Below are positions 1 to 7,147 of a DNA stretch of 35,510 nucleotides, piece after piece. A program made the position numbers and the translations under genes. The notes beneath the pieces were generated by a model, which did not search any database, was not told where the DNA came from, and saw nothing but the letters and a program-made list of their open reading frames with translations. The DNA lies in NCBI RefSeq assembly GCF_030149505.1, contig NZ_JASBRN010000014.1, positions 1 to 35,510 on the forward strand, written 5' to 3'. Position 1 is the first letter of the stretch. Every line of letters begins with the position of its first letter. The stretch comes from Nocardioides sp. (lineage in GTDB: Bacteria; Actinomycetota; Actinomycetes; Propionibacteriales; Nocardioidaceae).

Positions 1-123
1 CGGGTGCGGTGCGCGGCGCCCCGGCGCTGCGGCGCGGCCGGGACGGGGGTCGTCCTAACTCTTTTTCACCCTCCGCGCGAGCGGCGGTGTAAAATGTTTT
101 CGGACTACCCCCGCTCGCGGCCG
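1..123. other. Left-edge noncoding stretch
   Basis: I see no convincing gene here. It lies just past the 3' end of the minus-strand sirtuin gene. It contains an AT-rich patch (about 55-100) that stands out from the surrounding GC-rich DNA, including TAAAAT at 90-95, which resembles a -10 box on the plus strand but has no good -35 partner. It may hold the promoter or terminator of a gene beyond the left edge. Confidence 0.3.
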
Positions 124-831
124 CTACCGGCTGACGCCCGAGAGCAGCTCCTCGACCCACTCGGGCACGAGCTCTCCGGCCCGGCCGTGACGCGCCTCGT
201 GGAACCACACGGTCCCCTCGGAGGGCTCGAGGTTGAGCTCGAGGGTGCGGGCGCCGTACCTCATCGCCTGTCGCACGAAGCCGGCTGCCGGGTAGACCGC
301 ACCCGAGGTGCCGATGGAGACGAAGAGGTCGGCGCGGGCGAGCTCGACGGCGATCCGGTCCATCTCGTAGGGGATCTCGCCGAACCACACGACGTCCGGG
401 CGCAGCTCGGTCACCCCGCAGCCCGGGCACGGGGGCAGGTCGACCAGGTCGTGGTCCCACCGGTGCCGGCCGTGGCAGGCGCGGCACAGCGCGGAGCGCA
501 GCTCGCCGTGCATGTGCAGGACGCGTTCGGAGCCGGCCCGCTCGTGCAGGTCGTCGATGTTCTGGGTGACGACGAGCAGGTCGTCGCCCAGCTCCCGCTC
601 GAGCGGGGCGAGCGCGGTGTGCGCCGGGTTGGGGTCCACCGCGAGCAGCGCGGCGCGGCGGGCGTCGTAGAAGCGGTGCACCGTGATGGGCGAGAGCTCG
701 TAGGCCTCCGGCGTCGCGACGTCCTCGACCCGGTGGCCCTCCCACAGCCCGTCGGCGTCGCGGAAGGTCGGCACCCCGCTCTCGGCGGAGATGCCGGCGC
801 CGGTGAGGACGACGACCTTCACGCCCGACAC
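124..831 (-). CDS. cobB: NAD-dependent protein deacylase (sirtuin, class III/CobB type)
   Basis: A cytoplasmic sirtuin that removes acyl groups from protein lysines, using NAD+ and releasing nicotinamide and O-acyl-ADP-ribose. The Rossmann motif GAGIS is at residues 11-15, QNIDDLH at 90-96, the catalytic His in HMHGEL near residue 108, and a zinc site of four cysteines at about 116, 119, 135 and 138. F-Y-D-A-R-R at 54-59 places Tyr55 and Arg58 like the Tyr/Arg pair that lets CobB and SIRT5 accept succinyl- or malonyl-lysine, so desuccinylase activity is likely (inference from family). At 235 aa it has normal length. The start is GTG at 831; another GTG at 822 is possible. The gene follows the DUF4333 lipoprotein gene by about 30 bp on the same strand, so they may be cotranscribed. 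Confidence 0.93.
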   Translation of the reverse strand: MSGVKVVVLTGAGISAESGVPTFRDADGLWEGHRVEDVATPEAYELSPITVHRFYDARRAALLAVDPNPAHTALAPLERELGDDLLVVTQNIDDLHERAGSERVLHMHGELRSALCRACHGRHRWDHDLVDLPPCPGCGVTELRPDVVWFGEIPYEMDRIAVELARADLFVSIGTSGAVYPAAGFVRQAMRYGARTLELNLEPSEGTVWFHEARHGRAGELVPEWVEELLSGVSR

Positions 832-860
832 GGTAGTGGACCCCGGGGGTCAGCCTCGGC

Positions 861-1391
861 TCAGCCGACGACGTTGAGGTCGTAGGCGATGTCCGGCCCG
901 TCCGCGGACGTCGTGACGGTCTCGATGGTGGCGTCACCGTCGACCGCCGAGGTGACCTCGCAGCTCGCCGTGGCACCCACCTCGCCCAGCAGCTCGCCGT
1001 CGCACGTCACGCTGTCGACCGACACGCCCTGGCCGACGTAGGTCTCCTCGACCGTGGCCTCCAGCTCCTCGACCGTCACGTAGAAGACCGGGGAGTAGTC
1101 GACCTGGTCGCCCTCGACCTGGTCGACGGTCAGCCGCACCCCGATGTCGGCGCCGTCGAAGGTGGCCAGGCAGTCCTGCGTGGCGTCCTCCTCGGCCGCG
1201 AGGTCGCCCTCGCACGCGACCTCCACCGTGTCCGCCCCGTCGCCGGTGAAGGCCTCGGCCACCTGCTCCTCGAGGCTGGTCTGCTCGACACTGGGGTCAC
1301 TGCCGACCGAGACCTCGCCGCTGCAGCCCACCAGCCCGAGGGTGGCGGCCGCAGCAAGGGCGGCCAGGGTGGATCGGGACGTACGACGCAT
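861..1391 (-). CDS. DUF4333-type lipoprotein with two Cys-containing repeats
   Basis: A predicted membrane-anchored lipoprotein of 176 aa. It opens with a basic, hydrophobic signal ending in the lipobox LVGC (Cys23), followed by a Ser/Gly/Asp-rich linker. The rest is two similar units, VEVACEGDL...C (about 57-99) and VDSVTCDGEL...C (about 124-175). Each has a Cys pair of the kind seen in actinobacterial DUF4333 domains, so tandem DUF4333-like domains are the best description. Function is unknown; the domain occurs in many mycobacterial and nocardioform exported proteins. The ATG at 1391 is preferred over longer in-frame extensions because it gives a complete lipoprotein signal and is preceded by GAGAGG. 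It sits between the glutamine-synthetase-like gene and cobB, all on the minus strand. Confidence 0.8.
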   Translation of the reverse strand: MRRTSRSTLAALAAAATLGLVGCSGEVSVGSDPSVEQTSLEEQVAEAFTGDGADTVEVACEGDLAAEEDATQDCLATFDGADIGVRLTVDQVEGDQVDYSPVFYVTVEELEATVEETYVGQGVSVDSVTCDGELLGEVGATASCEVTSAVDGDATIETVTTSADGPDIAYDLNVVG

Positions 1392-1516
1392 GGTGGTGCC
1401 TCTCGGTGGGCGGACACCGGCGGCCCGTCGCGAGGAGTCTCCTCCTGGGTCGGCGCCGCGGTGGCAGATCCCGACCCCCGGACCGACTGGTCCGGACCAC
1501 CCGCGCCCCGCCCGGC

Positions 1517-3034
1517 TCAGCCGACGTGCCAGTAGCGGCGGACGAGCTCCTCCCGGGCCGAGGCGTCCTTGCGGGTCCGCCTCCCCCGGGTGGCCGCATG
1601 CCGCTCCCGGAGCTGCTCGATCGTCTCGTCGACCAGCCGTCCCGGGAAGACTCCGTCGGCCTCGAACAGCGCCCTGTCCTCCTCCAGCGCGTCGGCCGAC
1701 TCCGCGCACGAGGTGGGCAGCTGCTCGGGGTCCCCGGCCACGTCCCCGTCGTCCCCGTCCGCCCGTAGCCGCTCGGCCTGCGCCAGGCTGTCGGGATCGG
1801 TCAGGCCGCGCCGCGCGGCCAGCGCCATCCCGGCGAGCAGCAGGTGCACGTCGGCCGAGCCGTCGCCGAGCCGCAGCTCGACGGTCTGCGGGTGGACGCC
1901 GAGGTCCGGCAGCGCCCCGCCGGTGCCGGGGTTGGCGTGCGCGACCATCCCGGGCAGCACGTCGCCGACCCAGGCCAGGGGCACACGGACGAGGCCGGTC
2001 CGGTCGGTCTCGCCCCAGCAGATCCCCTCGGGCGACTCGTCGCCCTCCTCGAGCCGGAGGTACGACGTCGGCACGGTGTTCCCGAAGGCCGACAGCGCCC
2101 GGGCGGCCCCGAGGTAGCCGGCCACCAGCCGCTTGCCGGTGTCGGTGAGGCCCTCGTTGTCGACGATGACGTTGACCGGCTCTCCCCCGCTGCGTCCGTC
2201 GGCCGGCCGCACCAGCCGGCTGTGCACGTGCAGCCCGTTGCCCGCGCCATCGGCGGTGACCGAGGGCGCGAAGGTCGCCTCGAGCCCGTGCGCGTGCGCG
2301 ACCTCCCGGACCAGCCACTTCGTGATCACCAGCGCGTCGGCCGCCTCCGGCACCGGCACGGGGAGCAGCTCGATCTCGTGCTGCACCAGCTGGCGGCCGC
2401 CCTCCACCGCACTGCCGACCTCGCCGTGGACGTACTTCGTGGCGATCCCGAAGGAGGCGAGGTGGCGCAGCACCTCCTCGCGCACCTGTCGGTACTTGGA
2501 GAACGGAGGCGACTCCTGGTAGCCGCGCTCGGGCTCGACGGCGTACAGCGGGTCGGGCTCGGAGACCAGGTAGTACTCCAGCTCGCCGAACGCCTCGAGG
2601 ACCAGCCCGGTCTCGGCGGTCAGCTCCTCGGCCGCCCGCCGGACGACCTGGTCCTGGGCGTGCGCGAGCGGCTCGCCGTCGGAGTCGTAGAAGGAGCAGA
2701 GCAGGTCGAGCGAGGGCCGCGTGCCGAACGGGTTGACGAAGGCGGTGCTCCAGCGCGGCACGACGTAGACGTCGCTGTCCTCGGTCGACGCGCCGCCGAA
2801 GACGCTGGACCCGTCCACCCGCTCACCCCGCACCAGCACCGCGACCAGCTGCTCGCGCGAGCCGATCGGGAAGGCGATCGACTTCAGGCGACCGTCGCCG
2901 CCGACGTACCGAAGGTCGACCTGCTCGAGGCCCAGCCGCTCGACCGCCTCGACCAGGTCCTCCCAGGACAGGTCGGAGCGTGCCTTGCCCAGCACGCGCT
3001 CGATCGGGTGGGGGGTCCAGGGCGCCTCGGTCAT
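1517..3034 (-). CDS. Glutamine synthetase family protein (atypical GlnA-like)
   Basis: A 505-aa cytoplasmic member of the glutamine synthetase superfamily, which ligates an amine to a glutamyl carboxylate using ATP. The beta-Grasp N-terminus is recognisable (VDLRYVGGDGRLKSIAFP, about 39-56). NPFGTRPSLDLLCSF, a metal-site helix GELEYYLV, GAGNGLHVHSRL and QTVELRLGDGSADVHLLLA follow in GlnA order. The usual GlnA signature NGSGMHxH appears as GAGNGLHVH, and the region around NRLxxGxEAP is replaced by PTSYLRLEEGDESPEGICW. It is therefore not a standard housekeeping GlnA and may act on another amine or amino acid, such as gamma-glutamyl-polyamine formation. A basic C-terminal tail of about 60 residues lies beyond the core. 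No neighbour suggests a substrate. The ATG at 3034 fits the family start. Confidence 0.85.
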   Translation of the reverse strand: MTEAPWTPHPIERVLGKARSDLSWEDLVEAVERLGLEQVDLRYVGGDGRLKSIAFPIGSREQLVAVLVRGERVDGSSVFGGASTEDSDVYVVPRWSTAFVNPFGTRPSLDLLCSFYDSDGEPLAHAQDQVVRRAAEELTAETGLVLEAFGELEYYLVSEPDPLYAVEPERGYQESPPFSKYRQVREEVLRHLASFGIATKYVHGEVGSAVEGGRQLVQHEIELLPVPVPEAADALVITKWLVREVAHAHGLEATFAPSVTADGAGNGLHVHSRLVRPADGRSGGEPVNVIVDNEGLTDTGKRLVAGYLGAARALSAFGNTVPTSYLRLEEGDESPEGICWGETDRTGLVRVPLAWVGDVLPGMVAHANPGTGGALPDLGVHPQTVELRLGDGSADVHLLLAGMALAARRGLTDPDSLAQAERLRADGDDGDVAGDPEQLPTSCAESADALEEDRALFEADGVFPGRLVDETIEQLRERHAATRGRRTRKDASAREELVRRYWHVG

Positions 3035-3110
3035 GGTCCGTTCTAGCAGCGCAGGAGCCCCGGCGCGCTCCCCCCGACGCGTGTAGCCGGGCCCCCGGAC
3101 CGAGTGCCGC

Positions 3111-4055
3111 TCAGTAGTACCAGGGGTAGGGCGACCAGTCCGGGTCGCGCTTCTCCAGGAACTGGTCGCGGCCCTCCTGGGCCTCGTCGGTCATGTAGGC
3201 CAGGCGCGTCGTCTCGCCGGCGAAGAGCTGCTGGCCGACCAGGCCGTCGTCGGGGAGGTTGAAGGCGTACTTCAGCATCCGGATCGCCGTGGGGCTCTTG
3301 CCGTTGATGGTGCGGCCCCACTCCAGCGCGACGCGCTCGAGGTCGGCGTGCGGCACCGCGCGGTTGACCGTGCCCATCCGCACGCCGTCCTCGGCGGAGT
3401 ACTCCTCGGCGAGGAAGAAGATCTCGCGGGCGTGCTTCTGCCCGACCTGCCGAGCGAGGTACGCCGAGCCGTACCCGCCGTCGAAGGAGCCGACGTCGGC
3501 GTCGGTCTGCTTGAACCGCGCGTGCTCGAGGCTGGCCAGGGTCAGGTCGGAGACCACGTGCAGGGAGTGGCCGCCGCCGGCGGCCCAGCCGGGGACCACG
3601 CAGATGACGACCTTCGGCATGAACCGGATCAGCCGCTGCACCTCCAGGATGTGCAGCCGCGCCAGCTTCGCCCGGTCGATCGGGCTCGGCTCCTCGGCGC
3701 CGGTGTCGGCCGCCCCGGCGTCGACCGCCTCGTACTGGTAGCCCGCCTTCCCGCGGATCCGCTGGTCGCCGCCGGTGCAGAAGGAGTGCTTGCCGTTCTT
3801 GGGGCTCGGGCCGTTGCCGGTGAGCAGCACGCACCCGACGTCGGCGCTGGTGCGGGCGTGCTCGAGCACCGAGAGCAGCTCGTCGACGGTGTGCGGGCGG
3901 AAGGCGTTGAGCACGTCGGGCCGGTCGAAGGCGACCCGGACCGTCCCGTGCGCCTTGGCCCGGTGGTAGGTCAGGTCGGTCAGCGACTCGAAGCCGGGGA
4001 CCTCGTCCCAGGCCTCGGGGTCGAAGGTGTCGGACACTCCCTGGATCGCGCTCAT
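3111..4055 (-). CDS. menB: 1,4-dihydroxy-2-naphthoyl-CoA synthase (MenB)
   Basis: Crotonase-fold enzyme of menaquinone biosynthesis that closes the second ring of o-succinylbenzoyl-CoA to give 1,4-dihydroxy-2-naphthoyl-CoA. The protein has the MenB hallmarks: RPDVLNAFRPHTVDEL, then SFCTGGDQRIRG (CoA/oxyanion region), VPGWAAGGGHSLHVVSDLTLAS, DADVGSFDGGYGSAYLAR and a C-terminal WSPYPWYY. The long N-terminus and YQYEAVDAGAADTGAEEPSP insert are typical of actinobacterial MenB. The ATG at 4055 gives 314 aa; an upstream TTG at 4064 is unlikely. No other men genes lie in the window. It is divergent from the nitroreductase gene, with about 68 bp between starts. Confidence 0.95.
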   Translation of the reverse strand: MSAIQGVSDTFDPEAWDEVPGFESLTDLTYHRAKAHGTVRVAFDRPDVLNAFRPHTVDELLSVLEHARTSADVGCVLLTGNGPSPKNGKHSFCTGGDQRIRGKAGYQYEAVDAGAADTGAEEPSPIDRAKLARLHILEVQRLIRFMPKVVICVVPGWAAGGGHSLHVVSDLTLASLEHARFKQTDADVGSFDGGYGSAYLARQVGQKHAREIFFLAEEYSAEDGVRMGTVNRAVPHADLERVALEWGRTINGKSPTAIRMLKYAFNLPDDGLVGQQLFAGETTRLAYMTDEAQEGRDQFLEKRDPDWSPYPWYY

Positions 4056-4123
4056 GGGTCGCAACCTACGAGGTCGTCTCAGCAGGCTGGAACAGCGGTC
4101 CGACCCGTGGTGTTGTGTGCGAC

Positions 4124-4627
4124 ATGGCTCTGACAGGTGAGTACGTCCCCAGCTCCTCGCAGTGGGTCCGCGACCAGGTCGCGGAGTTCGAGGCCTCCGA
4201 CGGCCAGCGCGCCAACACGCTGCCCGACCACCCTGAGTGGCCGATCGTCGTCATCACCTCGGTGGGCCACAAGTCCGGCAAGCTGCGCAAGAACCCCGTC
4301 ATGCGGGTCGAGCACGACGGGGCGTACGCCGCTGTCGCCTCGAAGGGCGGTCACCCCGAGCACCCCGAGTGGTTCCACAACTTCGTCGCCCACCCCGAGG
4401 TCGACCTCCAGGACGGGGCGGAGAAGCACCCCTACCGGGCCCGGATCGCCGAGGGCGAGGAGCGTGCGGTGTGGTGGGAGCGTTCGGTCGCGGTCTTCCC
4501 GCGGTACGACGAGTACCAGGCCAGCACCGAGCGCGAGATCCCGGTCTTCGTGCTGGAGCGAGGACGCGCCAGCGGACTCGCTGATGGCGGTCGAGCGAGC
4601 GGCACGGCTGAGCCTGCGAAGCCGTGA
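4124..4627 (+). CDS. F420-type (deazaflavin-dependent) nitroreductase family protein with unusual C-terminal tail
   Basis: A 167-aa member of the DDN-like split beta-barrel family, which uses F420H2 (or a flavin) to reduce varied substrates. The core matches the family from MALTGEYVPS through ITSVGHKSGKLRKNPVMRV, GGHPEHPEWFHNFVAHPEVDLQDG and REIPVFVLER, where family members normally end (residue about 146). Here the frame runs on for 21 residues rich in Gly, Arg, Ala and Ser, coded by what looks like an intergenic repeat (4589-4643). The ATG at 4124 was chosen over an in-frame GTG at 4115 because it fits the family N-terminus. Natural substrate is unknown. It converges on the ACT-domain gene. 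Confidence 0.88.
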   Translation: MALTGEYVPSSSQWVRDQVAEFEASDGQRANTLPDHPEWPIVVITSVGHKSGKLRKNPVMRVEHDGAYAAVASKGGHPEHPEWFHNFVAHPEVDLQDGAEKHPYRARIAEGEERAVWWERSVAVFPRYDEYQASTEREIPVFVLERGRASGLADGGRASGTAEPAKP

Positions 4628-4643
4628 CCCGCGTGTCGAGACC
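4589..4643. repeat. GC-rich intergenic palindromic repeat overlapping a gene end
   Basis: The stretch begins GGTCGAGCGAGC and ends TGTCGAGACC, so its tips are roughly inverted. It contains an internal hairpin, CACGGCT (4603-4609) with AGCCGTG (4620-4626). The style (GGTCGAGCGAGC...TCGAGACC) resembles dispersed extragenic repeats that I associate with nocardioform genomes; that part is recollection, not a search. It supplies the last codons and stop of the nitroreductase gene and could also act as a terminator between the convergent genes. Confidence 0.45.
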
Positions 4644-4703
4644 CGGTGACGAGCGCGCCGAGCGCGACTGACGCGAGTCACTCACCCACTGGTCGGGGTG
4701 GAG

Positions 4704-5315
4704 TCAGTCCCTCTGGATCGACATCGCCAGGCCCGCGAGGTGCCCGACCCTCGCGACCTCGGAGTCCAGGAACTCCGGGCCGCCGCGGCGCCCGACGACC
4801 ACGATCTCGTTGCCGCCCAGGCGCGCGGCCACCATGACGTTGACGTCGTCGCCCTCGGCCTCGATCCGCTCGGTGCGCACCAGGTCGTGGAACGGCAGCT
4901 CCGACGGCGCTGCCTCGGTGGCGTAGCGCGTGCCCTGCACGCGGTGGACGCGCGCGGCCCAGTCGGCGCGGAAGGTCACCGGAAGCAGGTCGACCAGCCG
5001 GTCCAGCGCCTCCTCCGGGTTGGCGGTCAGCTCCTCCACGGCCTCGAGGTCGAGGAAGAGGTTGCCGCCGGCGCCGTACCTGCTGATCCACACCACGCGC
5101 ACGCCCGGCAGCAGGTTGCACGCCGAGACGATGGTGTCCGGCATCGCGCCGGGCGGCAGCTCGAGCAGCACGTCGTCGACGGCCGTGCCGGCGTCGTGGC
5201 GCTTCTCGACGATCTCGATCGCCTCGATGTCGCCGCCGGCCTCACCGATCGCGCTCGCGAGACGACCCAGGGATCCGGGTACGTCGGGGAGCTCGACTCG
5301 CAGCAGGAACGGCAC
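4704..5315 (-). CDS. ACT-domain amino-acid-binding protein
   Basis: A 203-aa cytoplasmic protein with an N-terminal ACT domain, the small ligand-binding fold that usually senses amino acids. FLLRVELPDVPGSLGRLASAIGEAGGDIEAIEI (split here as FLLRVELPDVPGSLG and RLASAIGEAGGDIEAIEI) is the classic beta-alpha start with the PGxLG turn. VDDVLLELPPGAMPDTIVSA completes the domain by about residue 75. The C-terminal half (about 90-203) has no catalytic motif that I recognise. The GTG at 5315 starts directly before the ACT domain; the frame stays open far upstream, but there it runs antisense-like through recD. It lies 53 bp downstream of recD on the same strand. Role unknown; a regulatory function is inferred from the domain. 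Confidence 0.78.
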   Translation of the reverse strand: MPFLLRVELPDVPGSLGRLASAIGEAGGDIEAIEIVEKRHDAGTAVDDVLLELPPGAMPDTIVSACNLLPGVRVVWISRYGAGGNLFLDLEAVEELTANPEEALDRLVDLLPVTFRADWAARVHRVQGTRYATEAAPSELPFHDLVRTERIEAEGDDVNVMVAARLGGNEIVVVGRRGGPEFLDSEVARVGHLAGLAMSIQRD

Positions 5316-5368
5316 GCCGCGAGGGTAACGGCCGCAGGTTGCGGGGTCATTTCGGCCGCGCCTGCCGC

Positions 5369-7147
5369 TCAGCCGGCGGCGAGGCGCTGACGCAGGCCGC
5401 TGGCCCGCTGGACCCGTCGCTCGACGGCGGCGCGCACGGCCGCCTCGGTCGCCACGACCAGGACGCTGTCGGTGGCCCGGGTGACCGCGGTGTAGAGCAG
5501 CTCCCGGGTCAGCAGCGGCGACTCCTCGGGCGACAGCAGCACGGTGACGTGCCGCGCCTGGCTGCCCTGGCTCTTGTGCACCGTCATGGCGTGCAGGGTC
5601 TCGACGTCGGCCAGCCTCGAGGTCGCGTACGCCGTCGCCGACCCGCCCACGACGACCCGGAGGTCCTCCGCACCGGTCGGTCGGACCGTCACGCCGGTGT
5701 CGCCGTTGAAGAGCCCGAGCCCGTAGTCGTTGCTGGTCACGAGGACCGGTCGACCGGCGTACCACTCCTGACCCTGCGCGCCGAGGTAGAGGCCGAGCTC
5801 CTCCCCGAGCAGCCGCTCGACCTGGGCGTTCCAGTGGCGTGCCCCGTGCGGGCCGTCGCGGTGGGCGCAGAGCAGCCGGTGCTGCTCGGCCAGCGCAAGC
5901 GCCTCCTCGGCGCGACCGGCACCCGCCAGCGCGTGCAGCTCGCGGGCCTGGGCCACCAGCCGCTCGCGCAGGGCGGCCAGGGTGGCGGGCTCCTCCGGGT
6001 CGGCGCGAGCGACCTCGGGGTCGCCGGCGTCGAGACGACGCAGGACCTCGTCGGCATCGCCGTCGCGCAAGGCCTGGGCGAGGCCGCCGATGGAAGCGCC
6101 GTAACGGTGGGTCGTCGTGAGCCCGGTGACCGCGGCCGGGGCCCGGAGCGCCAGCCCGCCCACCAGGTCGGCGAGGACCGCGCCGGCCTCGACCGAGGCG
6201 AGCTGGTCGGGGTCGCCGACGAGGACGAGGCGGGTGTCGGCGCGCACCGACTCCAGGAGCCGGGCCATCATCGTGAGCGAGACCATGGAGGTCTCGTCGA
6301 CCACGACCACGTCGTGGGGCAGCGTGTTGCCACGGTGGTGGCGGAAGCGGGTGCCGGAGTCGGGCCGCCACCCCAGCAGCCGGTGCATGGTGGTCGCGGT
6401 GAGCGAGCCGAGCCGCTCCCGGTCCGCGGCGTCGAAGGGGCTGCCCTCGCGCTGCTGGGCCTCGCGCACCGACTCCAGGAGCCGGGCCGCGGCCTTGCCG
6501 GTGGGAGCGGTGAGGGCGATCCGGAGCTCGCGGGGGTCGGGTCCTGCCGCCGCCTCGGCGGTGAGCAGCGCCAGCAGGCCGGCGACGGTGGTCGTCTTGC
6601 CGGTGCCAGGACCGCCCGTGAGGACGGTCGTCCACTGCCGGGCCGCGGCCAGGGCGACCGCGCGCTGGTCGGCCGAGCCCACGCCGGGAAAGAGCCGTGC
6701 GGCCTCGGCGGCGAGCAGCGCCTCGTCGACGACGGGCGGGGCGGCCCCGGCCCGGCGGACCAGGTCGTCGCGCACCTGGCCCTCCTCACGCCAGTAGCGG
6801 TCGAGGTAGAGCAGGTCGTGCTCGACCCGGACCACCGAGGCGGCGGCGTACCTGCTGGAGGCGACGTCCTGCACCCAGCCGGCGGGGTCGGGCCAGGGCA
6901 GGTCGTCGCCGTCGGCGAGGGCGGACAGGTCGACGCAGACCGAGCCGTGCCGGGCCGCGCGCACCGCCAGCGCCACGGCCAGGCGCAGCCGCTCGTCGTC
7001 CTCACCGGAGAGCTCCCCGAGGCGGTTCGCGGTGTGCACGTCGGCAGCGGTGAGGACGCCGGCGGCGTTGAAGGTGCCGAGCAGCCCACCCAGCCCCGGG
7101 ACCAGCCGGTGGTCGTGCGGGTCGTCGGTCTCGAAGCGCTCGATCAC
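5369..7147 (-). CDS. recD: Exodeoxyribonuclease V alpha subunit (RecD helicase)
   Basis: The 5'-3' SF1 helicase subunit of RecBCD, which processes double-strand breaks for RecA-dependent repair. The 592-aa protein has Walker A GGPGTGKTT at residues 178-186, GKAAARLLES, the Walker B line VVVVDETSMVSL, GDPDQLASVEAGAVLADL, and the C-terminal helicase motifs LFNGDTGVTVRP and TVHKSQGSQARHVTVLLS, plus LLYTAVTRA. The N-terminal RecD domain (about 1-150) is present, so length is normal. The start is taken as the GTG at 7147, because it overlaps the recB stop as GTGA, a typical translational coupling. Last gene of recC-recB-recD. Confidence 0.95.
   Translation of the reverse strand: MIERFETDDPHDHRLVPGLGGLLGTFNAAGVLTAADVHTANRLGELSGEDDERLRLAVALAVRAARHGSVCVDLSALADGDDLPWPDPAGWVQDVASSRYAAASVVRVEHDLLYLDRYWREEGQVRDDLVRRAGAAPPVVDEALLAAEAARLFPGVGSADQRAVALAAARQWTTVLTGGPGTGKTTTVAGLLALLTAEAAAGPDPRELRIALTAPTGKAAARLLESVREAQQREGSPFDAADRERLGSLTATTMHRLLGWRPDSGTRFRHHRGNTLPHDVVVVDETSMVSLTMMARLLESVRADTRLVLVGDPDQLASVEAGAVLADLVGGLALRAPAAVTGLTTTHRYGASIGGLAQALRDGDADEVLRRLDAGDPEVARADPEEPATLAALRERLVAQARELHALAGAGRAEEALALAEQHRLLCAHRDGPHGARHWNAQVERLLGEELGLYLGAQGQEWYAGRPVLVTSNDYGLGLFNGDTGVTVRPTGAEDLRVVVGGSATAYATSRLADVETLHAMTVHKSQGSQARHVTVLLSPEESPLLTRELLYTAVTRATDSVLVVATEAAVRAAVERRVQRASGLRQRLAAG

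Noticed and set aside
55..100. AT-rich patch near the left edge as a possible promoter of a plus-strand gene
   Set aside because: No credible gene follows on the plus strand and no -35 box was found, so it was listed only as a noncoding stretch.
861..2318. A 485-residue minus-strand frame extending the DUF4333 lipoprotein upstream
   Set aside because: The extension is Arg/Ala/Gly-rich noise overlapping the glutamine-synthetase-like gene. The ATG at 1391 gives a clean lipoprotein signal.
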